A model generated the notes under the pieces. The model was not told the origin of the DNA, did not search any database, and worked only from the letters and a program-made list of their open reading frames with translations. A stretch of DNA of 20,709 bases, taken from assembly GCA_043744275.1 (NCBI GenBank), contig JAYTUY010000154.1:1-20709 (forward strand), in the 5' to 3' direction. Positions 6,387 through 12,925 of the stretch are shown here, piece after piece (the stretch's first letter is position 1; every line of letters begins with the position of its first letter). The position numbers and the translations under genes were made by a program. The stretch comes from JAAFJT01 sp043744275 (GTDB taxonomy: Bacteria; Bacteroidota; Bacteroidia; Chitinophagales; Saprospiraceae).

Positions 6387-8078
6387 TTAAACTAAAGATT
6401 GAATAAAAGCACTTTTCCAAATTCCTTTAGCCACTTTTGACATTTTGTCTTGTCTTAAAGCAATTTCTTTAGGAGAAAATTTATCGTAGTTACAATATTC
6501 ACTGCTCAGTTTATAGCTTGAAGTTTTATATTTTTCAAGTTTTTCAGAAAAAGCCATATTGTTATCGAGTTTGTTATTAATACTGGCTTCTAATAAACTA
6601 TAATTTCCTAATCTATAAATATAATCATCTTGAATATCTGAGGGGAAATTTTCTTCCCAAGTACTGCCTGGATTTTCAGGCAAAATATGCTCAATAGTAG
6701 CCACAGCTTCTTCTGGTTGATAATTTTTATTGGCTATTTGATTTTCAATTTTCACTAATATATATTTTGCTAATTCTTTTTTTCTACGAGTATTGACACT
6801 TATGGTAGAAAATATTTGTTCAAAATTATCATCCACTACATAAACACCTTTTAATGCTAATACAGCATCTTTTGCATTACTTATGTTTTTATTTGACAAA
6901 TCATTGGCTACTTTACTAAACACACGTTCTGCTTCATTTGGGTTTAAATCACTCAAATTGTATCTAAATGTTATTATTGATAATTCTCGTAACATAGTTT
7001 TAAAATCCCCTCTTGGCAAGTTCTTAAGTGAACTAAGCATTAAAGAATAACAGGTGCTTACATTTAATAATGTTAGTACTCTTAATGACGCATTTTCTTC
7101 TTTATCCCATAATTCATCATTTGGATTGTTGAATGCTGTATAGTAATTACTAACTTCCTCCAAATCATTTAAAAATTGAAAAGCTTTTTCTGCCGAATTT
7201 ATTTCACGTTTAATAGCTTTAAATAAAGTAGGCTGTCTTTCTAACTTAAATTTACTATTCCAGTAATGGCGAATAAAAGTCGTTAAGTCATTAGATTGAA
7301 TGGTATTAGTTATATTTTGCCATCTCCTTTCAGCCTCATCTAAATCTAATTCGCCTAATTGATGAGTCAATTTAAATAAATAATTTTTCAATAAATCAGC
7401 GGTTGATAGTTTCACCCCTCTTGCATTTAAAGTTTCAAAAACTTTAAATGCATCTAAATCATTATTTACAATTATTTGAGTAAATACAATACCATTTCCA
7501 ACAATTTTCTCTAAATAATCAGCTAAATCAGCCCCAGATTTGTTGTTTTTAAACTTTTTTTGAAGTTCCTCGAAAAAATAATTAAATGCCTTTTGCAAAA
7601 GCCGTTGTGATGGTTTAAGTTTTGATAAAGTGGTGGGTTGTCTTAATTTTAATAACCAGCTTTTGTAATAGTCATCATTGTTCCTGTTAAGTTTTATTTT
7701 GGGATCTAAATTTAGTTTTGATAATGAATAATTTCCTAAATATCTTTCTGTAATTTTCTCAATTCTTATTTTATTGTCATTGATATCAACATTTTCTTTT
7801 GTCCATTTATCTAAAAGAGCGGTGATAGCTAAAGCCAAAATCGACAATGTAGTCAACCTTTGTTGACCATCAATAATCCAAAAAGACTCTTCACCATCTT
7901 TTATAGGCTGAAGCACTAAATAGCCCAAATAATGTGTTTTATCTGAAGGTATTTCCTCTATATCATTCCAAAGATCTTCCCAGTCATCTTTATCCCATGA
8001 ATAATCTCTTTGATATATTGGAACTTGATAAGACTTCCCGTTTCCAATGATTGTATTTAAAGTAATAAATTGTGACAT
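6387..8078 (-). CDS. DUF262/DUF1524 protein, GmrSD-like putative defence nuclease
   Basis: A 563-residue protein with the two-domain layout of single-chain GmrSD homologues, the type IV restriction enzymes that cut modified DNA. The N-terminal DUF262 (ParB/sulfiredoxin-like NTPase) domain shows Y-Q-R-D-Y-S-W (22-28) and I-D-G-Q-Q-R-L-T-T-L (69-78). The C-terminal DUF1524 domain has an HNH-type motif: I-E-H-I-L-P-E-N with His464, then W, then L-G-N-Y-S-L-L and N-N-K-L. The frame extends to 8156, but the ATG at 8078 gives the family N-terminus and lies about 43 bases after a good promoter. The gene is AT-rich, holds only a degenerate repeat copy (6635-6647) and sits just upstream of a sugar hydrolase, so it looks inserted. 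Antiphage function is inferred from the family; the substrate is unknown. Confidence 0.85.
   Translation of the reverse strand: MSQFITLNTIIGNGKSYQVPIYQRDYSWDKDDWEDLWNDIEEIPSDKTHYLGYLVLQPIKDGEESFWIIDGQQRLTTLSILALAITALLDKWTKENVDINDNKIRIEKITERYLGNYSLSKLNLDPKIKLNRNNDDYYKSWLLKLRQPTTLSKLKPSQRLLQKAFNYFFEELQKKFKNNKSGADLADYLEKIVGNGIVFTQIIVNNDLDAFKVFETLNARGVKLSTADLLKNYLFKLTHQLGELDLDEAERRWQNITNTIQSNDLTTFIRHYWNSKFKLERQPTLFKAIKREINSAEKAFQFLNDLEEVSNYYTAFNNPNDELWDKEENASLRVLTLLNVSTCYSLMLSSLKNLPRGDFKTMLRELSIITFRYNLSDLNPNEAERVFSKVANDLSNKNISNAKDAVLALKGVYVVDDNFEQIFSTISVNTRRKKELAKYILVKIENQIANKNYQPEEAVATIEHILPENPGSTWEENFPSDIQDDYIYRLGNYSLLEASINNKLDNNMAFSEKLEKYKTSSYKLSSEYCNYDKFSPKEIALRQDKMSKVAKGIWKSAFIQSLV
6635..6647 (+). 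repeat. Degenerate dispersed repeat copy 10, in the DUF262 gene
   Basis: TATCTGAGGGGAA differs from the consensus in the ACTG part and in the downstream TA. It could be chance; it is the only candidate between 6111 and 8180. Confidence 0.3.
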
Positions 8079-8126
8079 TATTTTTGTCTTACTTTTTATA
8101 TTGTTATGTATATTACCTTTCTCTTG

Positions 8127-8157
8127 CAAAATTATCAAAGGAAAGTGAATATCCAAA
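8127..8157 (-). promoter_or_regulatory. Bacteroidota-type promoter of the DUF262 gene
   Basis: On the minus strand: -33 TTTG (8157-8154), 19 bases, then -7 TAATTTTG (8134-8127), matching the TAnnTTTG consensus. Transcription would start near 8120, giving a leader of about 43 bases. No other promoter is visible before the GH13 gene, so it may also serve that gene. Confidence 0.6.
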
Positions 8158-8180
8158 CTTTACTTTTTTCAATGGTCTAA

Positions 8181-8192
8181 TACCCCTCAGTA
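8181..8192 (-). repeat. Dispersed repeat copy 11 (4 G), intergenic
   Basis: TACCCCTCAGTA on +, with both TA ends, between the DUF262 promoter and the M48 terminator. Confidence 0.85.
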
Positions 8193-8237
8193 TTTACCCC
8201 TTCTAAGTACAGGATAAATTTATTGTTATAAATAAAA

Positions 8238-8269
8238 AGTGAAAAGTGAATTTTAACTCACTTTTCACT
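8238..8269 (-). terminator. Intrinsic terminator of the M48 protease gene
   Basis: Perfect 12-bp arms AGTGAAAAGTGA / TCACTTTTCACT with an 8-base loop. On the minus strand the stem is followed by TTTTTATTT. It lies 21 bases after the M48 gene stop. A further partial copy of the arm sequence lies between the stem and the stop codon. Confidence 0.8.
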
Positions 8270-8290
8270 CTTCATTTTTCACTAAAAAAA

Positions 8291-9763
8291 CTACTTGGAA
8301 ATAGTTTTAATCAAAGTGCCTCTCGCTACTCTATCGGTCAACTCCATACCGTTCACGATAGACAATTCTTTGAGCCGCTTTTCAGGTGTGCCGAATCCTT
8401 TCAGAATCTCAGACAAAGTGGCTTCAGAATAGGTCGTTTGTACTTTGATGCGCTCAGGCTTAACGTTGAGTTTAGATGGGTCTGTCAACACTTTGAAACT
8501 TTTCATGGTGTTGCCAAAAGTGCTTTCATGTGTTGCAAAGTCTTTGATGTCAGCAATGCCATGAATCATATAAATCGCACCATTGTAATCAATATAAGTG
8601 GTCGCAATTCTAACGGTCTGAGCTGGCTGCCCTTGTTGTGCCGCCGCCACTTGATCCACCACTTGCACAATAGCTGGTAAGCCATTCACCGTAGAATTTT
8701 GTTGGCTGACACCTTGAAGTTTGTTTTTTTCAACAAAATTTTTAGCTGCTTCTGCTAAAGTTTTTTCAGATGCCAATGTCATAATCATCAAGGCTTTTTG
8801 GTCAGCCGATGCCATTTGAAATTGAGTCGGCGAATTGACATATTTCCAACTTTGAGGTATTGCAAACTGAAATTTCAACTCAGGATGGTAGAACACATTG
8901 TTTTCTACAAACCCTTGATTAGGGTCTTCGCCATAAATAATACCATCTATCATACGCAAATACCCGTCGCGATTGATGATAAAATTGCCTGGATTTTTAG
9001 CTTGATAATCCAATGCCATTGCTTGCACTTTTTTATTGCGATCGCCTGGATCGGGGTGAGTAGAAAGGAAAGTTGGTACGCGCTGACTACCATCTTCTCC
9101 TGCGCTCAAACGACCGAGTGTTGTAAAAAAATTAGCCATATGCTGTGCATCAAAGCCAATTTTTGAAGAATATTGGACGCCCAACTCGTCAGATTGGCTT
9201 TCATCATCGCGGCTAAATTTCAAAAAGAGCAATTGCAAGCCTTGCCCTAATTGGTCGCCGAACTGCGCCAATTTAGGCGAAGCAATCATGGCACCGATAA
9301 AAGCGACTTGACCGAGCATTTGTTGAGTCTGTTGAGTGGCGCCATGTCGAGCGGTCACGTGACCAATTTCATGACCTAAAACACCCGCCAATTGCGCTTC
9401 ATCGTTGAAATACGCTAAAATACCTCTTGTAAAATAGACATAACCACCTGGGACAGCAAAAGCATTCACCACTGGAGAATCGACTACTTTAAATTGAAAA
9501 GGCAGAGTTGGGCGGTGTGAAATCTTGACCATACGGTCGCCAATAGTATTAAAATACCTTTGCAAATTGGAATCAGGATATACACCAAACTCGGCTAATA
9601 CTTGAGGATTGGACTCAGCTCCTAAAGCTATTTCCTGCGATTCGGACATAAACATCAACTGCTTTTTGCCAGTAACTGGATTGCGAGAGCATTGAGAGAA
9701 TAAAATGAAACAAGCTGTCAAAACAGCTATTTTGACTGGATAAAAATGTAGTTTCGGACTCAT
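8291..9763 (-). CDS. M48 family metalloprotease, lipoprotein
   Basis: A zinc-dependent protease anchored in the envelope by lipidation, in the BepA/LoiP-like M48 group that handles misfolded outer-membrane proteins. The start ATG at 9763 gives a signal peptide ending at lipobox F-S-Q-C with Cys25; a TTG five codons upstream is less likely. Motifs: H-E-I-G-H at 131-135 (zinc ligands and catalytic Glu) and S-D-E-L-G with the third zinc ligand Glu193. Residues 300-490 are a separate C-terminal region without a tetratricopeptide pattern, unlike BepA. Length is 490 residues. It is divergent from the DUF4292 gene and ends in its own terminator, so it is probably transcribed alone. It contains no dispersed repeat, part of a 2-kb gap between copies 11 and 12, although its base composition looks like that of the core genes. 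Confidence 0.9.
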   Translation of the reverse strand: MSPKLHFYPVKIAVLTACFILFSQCSRNPVTGKKQLMFMSESQEIALGAESNPQVLAEFGVYPDSNLQRYFNTIGDRMVKISHRPTLPFQFKVVDSPVVNAFAVPGGYVYFTRGILAYFNDEAQLAGVLGHEIGHVTARHGATQQTQQMLGQVAFIGAMIASPKLAQFGDQLGQGLQLLFLKFSRDDESQSDELGVQYSSKIGFDAQHMANFFTTLGRLSAGEDGSQRVPTFLSTHPDPGDRNKKVQAMALDYQAKNPGNFIINRDGYLRMIDGIIYGEDPNQGFVENNVFYHPELKFQFAIPQSWKYVNSPTQFQMASADQKALMIMTLASEKTLAEAAKNFVEKNKLQGVSQQNSTVNGLPAIVQVVDQVAAAQQGQPAQTVRIATTYIDYNGAIYMIHGIADIKDFATHESTFGNTMKSFKVLTDPSKLNVKPERIKVQTTYSEATLSEILKGFGTPEKRLKELSIVNGMELTDRVARGTLIKTISK

Positions 9764-10112
9764 TGTTATGTTTTTCAAAAATAATTAAGAATATTTTTTA
9801 AAGTTTTCACAAAATATAATTCTACAAAAATAAGACACGCTTTATTCACTAAATTTATGGGGTTCTTTTTCTACAAATGTATCCAATAAAACATATTAAT
9901 TGTCAAATTTGGGGCATTATTTCTACGAAAATTATATTGTTTTATAGCAAATTTTGAAATTAAATATGAGATTGAATTGTATTAGTAAGCCTATTATGCA
10001 GCGTTTATAAACTATCGTTTGATTAGGACGTTTTTCTATTAGCGGAGTAACTATTGCTATTTAAAGGCGTCTAAAGATTATTATTAAAACTAAAAATGAA
10101 TTGACTATTTCA
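9764..10112. other. Divergent intergenic region without a gene
   Basis: 349 AT-rich bases between the divergent M48 and DUF4292 genes. It holds a candidate M48 promoter (9874-9907). I find no convincing TAnnTTTG promoter toward the DUF4292 gene, no hairpin of note, no small gene and no dispersed repeat. Confidence 0.6.
9874..9907 (-). promoter_or_regulatory. Candidate promoter of the M48 gene
   Basis: On the minus strand: -33 TTTG (9907-9904) and -7 TACATTTG (9881-9874), with a 22-base spacer, slightly long. A second -7-like TATTTTTG is at 9832-9825 but has no good -33. Confidence 0.35.
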
Positions 10113-10928
10113 ATGAATAAAATAACCTATTTCAGTATTATCGTCGGCACTGCCTTGGCATTTCAAGCATGCAAATCCGCTCAAAAAGCGACAACCACAA
10201 CTGTTAAAACAGAAACTCCGAGTGCTACCCCCCTCAGTATTTCAAGCATTTTATCGAAAATAGAGGGCAATGAAATCAAAGCAGATTGGCTATCAGGAGA
10301 CGTAGATGCTGATTATAAAGGCAAACCGATGAGCATTACAGCTTCCATGAATGCTCGCTTTCGGCGCGACAGTGTGATATGGTTGAATGTCAAAAAATTG
10401 GGTTTCAATGTCGCGAGGGCGAAAATGACGCCTGACTCTATTTTTATTGTCAATTATATCCAAAGCAATTATATCGCACAGGATTTAAAATACATCGAAC
10501 AGAAATACGGCATCCCCGCGGATTTCAAAACTTTGCAAAATATACTGCTTGGCAACGCTGTTTTTTTAACTGATAAAAATGCGTTGAAAGTCGAAAAAGA
10601 CCCGTCGGGCGATATTATACTGAGGGGGTCAAATGCTCAATGGAAAAATACGTATCGCCTTGATAGTCAAGCAGATATGATTAAAGAAATGGTGTTTGAG
10701 CAACCTGCAACGAATCGTTTTTTGAAAATCACCTACGAAAACTACGCTATACTGAGGGGGTATGCCAATGACCAAAAGAAATTTCCTTATATTCGCACTT
10801 TGAATATGGAAAGCCCACAAACGGGCAAAATCAGTATTACCTTAGAAGTAGATGCCGATGGTCTTGAAGTTAATGTTCCGAAAAATATCAAGTTTGAAAT
10901 CCCTTCGCATTACGATAGGGCTAATTAA
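10113..10928 (+). CDS. DUF4292 outer-membrane lipoprotein
   Basis: A 271-residue lipoprotein of the DUF4292 family, restricted mainly to Bacteroidota and structurally likened to LolA/LolB-type lipid carriers; its role is not established. ATG 10113 gives a signal peptide with lipobox A-F-Q-A-C (Cys20); the TTG four codons upstream is less likely. Typical family text follows: D-W-L-S-G near 58-62, A-R-F-R-R-D-S-V-I-W-L-N-V near 81-93, and a repeated beta-rich pattern to the C-terminus. It is followed, as commonly in this phylum, by an EnvC-like gene 55 bases downstream, suggesting a joint envelope role. It has three dispersed repeats, the most per length of any gene here: T-P-L-S (39-42) in the linker behind the lipidated Cys, and L-R-G at 170-172 and 214-216. 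Confidence 0.85.
   Translation: MNKITYFSIIVGTALAFQACKSAQKATTTTVKTETPSATPLSISSILSKIEGNEIKADWLSGDVDADYKGKPMSITASMNARFRRDSVIWLNVKKLGFNVARAKMTPDSIFIVNYIQSNYIAQDLKYIEQKYGIPADFKTLQNILLGNAVFLTDKNALKVEKDPSGDIILRGSNAQWKNTYRLDSQADMIKEMVFEQPATNRFLKITYENYAILRGYANDQKKFPYIRTLNMESPQTGKISITLEVDADGLEVNVPKNIKFEIPSHYDRAN
10226..10239 (-). repeat. Dispersed repeat copy 12 (6 G), in the DUF4292 gene
   Basis: TACCCCCCTCAGTA on +; read as T-P-L-S in the N-terminal linker. Confidence 0.85.
10618..10629 (+). repeat. Dispersed repeat copy 13 (5 G), in the DUF4292 gene
   Basis: TACTGAGGGGGT; read as L-R-G-S. Confidence 0.85.
10750..10762 (+). repeat. Dispersed repeat copy 14 (5 G), in the DUF4292 gene
   Basis: TACTGAGGGGGTA, a full consensus copy; read as L-R-G-Y, the same frame as copy 13. 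Confidence 0.85.
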
Positions 10929-10948
10929 TACTGCTCCTACAAGTAAAC

Positions 10949-10982
10949 AAACCTATAAGGTTTTCCAAAACCTTATAGGTTT
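10949..10982. repeat. Perfect 34-bp palindrome before the EnvC-like gene
   Basis: Arms AAACCTATAAGGTTTT / AAAACCTTATAGGTTT, 16 bp with no mismatch and a 2-base CC centre. It fills most of the 55-bp space between the DUF4292 and EnvC-like genes and ends one base before ATG 10984. It could be a terminator/attenuator or a mobile palindromic unit. If translation starts upstream, it encodes the n-region of the signal peptide. Confidence 0.85.
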
Positions 10983-10983
10983 A

Positions 10984-12258
10984 ATGCTCATTTTTAGTTC
11001 ATTCATTTTAAATGCTCAAAATAAGCGGGGCGAATTGGAGATGAAACGCCAGCAGCTTCTCAAGCAAATAGAGAACACTACGCTCCAACTCAATCAAACT
11101 CAACTCAATCGATTGGCTGCCAGAGACCGCATCGAAGCCCTTCAAAATCAGATTGAAACCCGCGAAGCCCTCATCAATAATCTACACGAAGAAATAGACG
11201 AAACCGATGCCATCATCGAACGCACGGAAGATGTTTTGAATGCATTAAACAGTGATATTCAACAACTTAGAGTAGAATATGCTTCAATGGCGAGCAAGGC
11301 GTACAAGATGAAAGTGCCTAATAATGCCATCCTTTTTATGTTGTCGTCGAATAATTTTACGGATGCCTATAAGAAATGGCAGTATTTCAGAATGTACGAT
11401 AAATTTCGCAAAAGGCAAGCGAAATTGATTACTGAAACGCAAAAGTCTTTGTCTGGCAAAAAAGAGTTTTTGATTCAACAAAAAGCGCAGAAGATTAATT
11501 TAGTCTCTACCAATGAGCATCAAAAAAAGATGTGGGGTTTTGAAAAGCAAAATAAAGATAAGCTGATAAATGACCTCAAAGAAGATGAAAATCGCCTGTC
11601 TGGCACCTTAAAATCGCAAGCCAAACAAAATGTTAAGCTCAATTCATCCATCGAAAAACTCATCTACGCCGAACTTGAAGCCAAGCGAAAAGCGGCTGAA
11701 GAGCGCGCTCGTAAAACCCGTGAAGAAGCCAATCGCCTCGCCCGTGAACGAGCAAAAGAGAAAAAAAATAATCCTAAAGAAGAGGTTGAAGTAGAAATTG
11801 CAAAACCAAAAGTAGATGATATTGTTACAGAATCATCTGAAAATTTGACGCTTTCAAGCGATTTTAGAAGCAATAAAGGCAAATTGCCTCCGCCTGCTAC
11901 GGGTACAATTGCTCGGGCATTTGGCAAACAACAGGTTTTGGATAAAGTAACCGCTTTGAATAATGGGATTGATATTAAAACAAGTCAGAATGCTGAGGTG
12001 CGGTCTGTTTTTTCAGGGTCGGTTTCTATTATTTCGAGCATTCCAGGCTTGGGTTATGTGGTGTTGATTCAGCATGGCAATTATTATACGGTGTATTCTA
12101 ATTTATCATCCGTAGCGGTTAAAAAAGGTCAAGCGGTTTATACGCGTCAGACAATTGGTTATGCAGGCGTAAATCCTGTGAGCAATGATTCTGAAGTACA
12201 TTTTGAGGTTTGGCTTGAGAAAACGCATTTAAATCCATCGCTTTGGATAGCGCGTTAA
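10984..12258 (+). CDS. EnvC-like murein hydrolase activator (degenerate M23/LytM domain)
   Basis: A periplasmic coiled-coil protein with a C-terminal M23/LytM fold, as in EnvC, which activates cell-division amidases. From ATG 10984 it has 424 residues: a short hydrophobic leader ending near N-A-Q, a long coiled coil rich in Q, K, E and L (about 15-290) with a basic-acidic stretch of E-A-K-R-K type near 230-265, then the LytM domain (about 307-424). The metal site is degenerate: the H-x-G-x-D position reads N326-N-G-I-D330, Y-x-H-L reads Y-S-N-L (Asn373), and the final H-L-H-F reads E-V-H-F (His406 kept). It should therefore be a non-catalytic activator. The leader from this start lacks a positive n-region; an upstream non-ATG start reading through the palindrome would supply one (Y-K-V-F-Q-N). 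The start is therefore uncertain. Confidence 0.85.
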   Translation: MLIFSSFILNAQNKRGELEMKRQQLLKQIENTTLQLNQTQLNRLAARDRIEALQNQIETREALINNLHEEIDETDAIIERTEDVLNALNSDIQQLRVEYASMASKAYKMKVPNNAILFMLSSNNFTDAYKKWQYFRMYDKFRKRQAKLITETQKSLSGKKEFLIQQKAQKINLVSTNEHQKKMWGFEKQNKDKLINDLKEDENRLSGTLKSQAKQNVKLNSSIEKLIYAELEAKRKAAEERARKTREEANRLARERAKEKKNNPKEEVEVEIAKPKVDDIVTESSENLTLSSDFRSNKGKLPPPATGTIARAFGKQQVLDKVTALNNGIDIKTSQNAEVRSVFSGSVSIISSIPGLGYVVLIQHGNYYTVYSNLSSVAVKKGQAVYTRQTIGYAGVNPVSNDSEVHFEVWLEKTHLNPSLWIAR

Positions 12259-12259
12259 T

Positions 12260-12291
12260 TTTGATTAATTTCAAAGAATGATGTAAATTTG
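12260..12291 (+). promoter_or_regulatory. Bacteroidota-type promoter of the His/Cys-rich protein gene
   Basis: -33 TTTG (12260-12263), 20 bases, -7 TAAATTTG (12284-12291). It begins 2 bases after the EnvC-like stop and predicts a start near 12297, close to the TTG start at 12308. Confidence 0.6.
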
Positions 12292-12307
12292 TTTCAAATC
12301 TTATTTT

Positions 12308-12652
12308 TTGACAAAACAAAGCAAACATATTGATTTTAGAAGTTTTTCCTTAGCAATTTTGCTATTTTTCGCCTTCGGCGCCAAGGAAATGCACCACTTT
12401 TTGGCACATGCCCACAAGGAGGTCAAAATATGTGATGCTAAAGACGGTGAGCAACATATTCACGACGAAGAATATGCCTCAGACAATTGCTCGCTCTGCG
12501 ATTTCACCTTTTCGATTTTCGATTTTACACTTCCTACTTTTTATTTAAATCATATCAAACTTTTTTTCAGCGAGAAAGAGTTTCACTACATATCTTTCAG
12601 GCTATCCTGCGCTTACATTCTCCCTTCTCTTCGAGGTCCACCGTCCTTTTAA
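12308..12652 (+). CDS. Small His/Cys-rich membrane or exported protein, possible metal handling
   Basis: A 114-residue protein with a hydrophobic segment at about 12-25, a His cluster H-H-F-L-A-H-A-H at 29-36, further His at 50 and 52, and Cys at 42, 61 and 64 (C-S-L-C). It ends with S-L-R-G-P-P-S-F. Small proteins with this layout and a -RGPP- tail occur in Bacteroidota in front of TonB-dependent receptors linked to metals; that link is from memory and I assign no name. Only the TTG at 12308 keeps the hydrophobic segment; the first ATG would begin at M28 and remove it. It has its own promoter, and the TonB receptor starts 273 bases downstream on the same strand. The clustered His and Cys suggest binding of zinc, copper or a similar metal. 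Confidence 0.65.
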   Translation: MTKQSKHIDFRSFSLAILLFFAFGAKEMHHFLAHAHKEVKICDAKDGEQHIHDEEYASDNCSLCDFTFSIFDFTLPTFYLNHIKLFFSEKEFHYISFRLSCAYILPSLRGPPSF

Positions 12653-12682
12653 TGATGAATGATGAATGATGAGTGATGAATG
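12651..12682 (+). repeat. Short tandem heptamer repeat
   Basis: AATGATG three times, then AGTGATG and a partial AATG, overlapping the last base of the stop codon of the small protein gene. A TTAG tetramer run follows at 12704-12719. Both lie in the 273-bp space before the TonB receptor gene, and both could vary in copy number. Confidence 0.7.
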
Positions 12683-12794
12683 CGTTAATTAATTGATAGT
12701 CAATTAGTTAGTTAGTTAGTCTGCAATTCCATTTATTCATTTCATTTTATCTGCAATTTGGGCGAACATATGCTTCGTTACAATTAGATACAGC

Positions 12795-12870
12795 GTATTC
12801 GATTTCTGGTTTCGGATTTGATATTTTGGTGGAAACCGAAATCTCAAATCAGAAATCCGAAATCGAATAC
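12795..12870. repeat. Large imperfect hairpin upstream of the TonB receptor gene
   Basis: 27-base arms at 12795-12821 and 12844-12870 (outer part GTATTCGATTTC / GAAATCGAATAC) with three mismatches and a 22-base loop. The loop holds another near-copy of the arm motif (AAACCGAAATC), so alternative folds are possible. The right arm overlaps the TAC of repeat copy 15. It lies 55 bases before the receptor start and could regulate it or terminate the transcript from the small gene. Confidence 0.75.
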
Positions 12871-12880
12871 CCCCTCAGTA
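12868..12880 (-). repeat. Dispersed repeat copy 15 (5 G), intergenic, abutting a hairpin
   Basis: TACCCCCTCAGTA on +, a full consensus copy overlapping the end of the hairpin at 12795-12870 and followed by TTTTTTT. Confidence 0.85.
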
Positions 12881-12925
12881 TTTTTTTAAAAAATGCATTA
12901 TTTTTTAATCAAAAATATCATAAGA

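Noticed and set aside
6364..6420. Upstream extension of the GH13 gene
   Set aside because: It overlaps the end of the DUF262 gene, and the family N-terminus starts at the Met at 6363.
8246..8680. 144-codon open frame on the + strand
   Set aside because: It is antisense to the M48 gene and begins in that gene's terminator; the product has no recognisable features.
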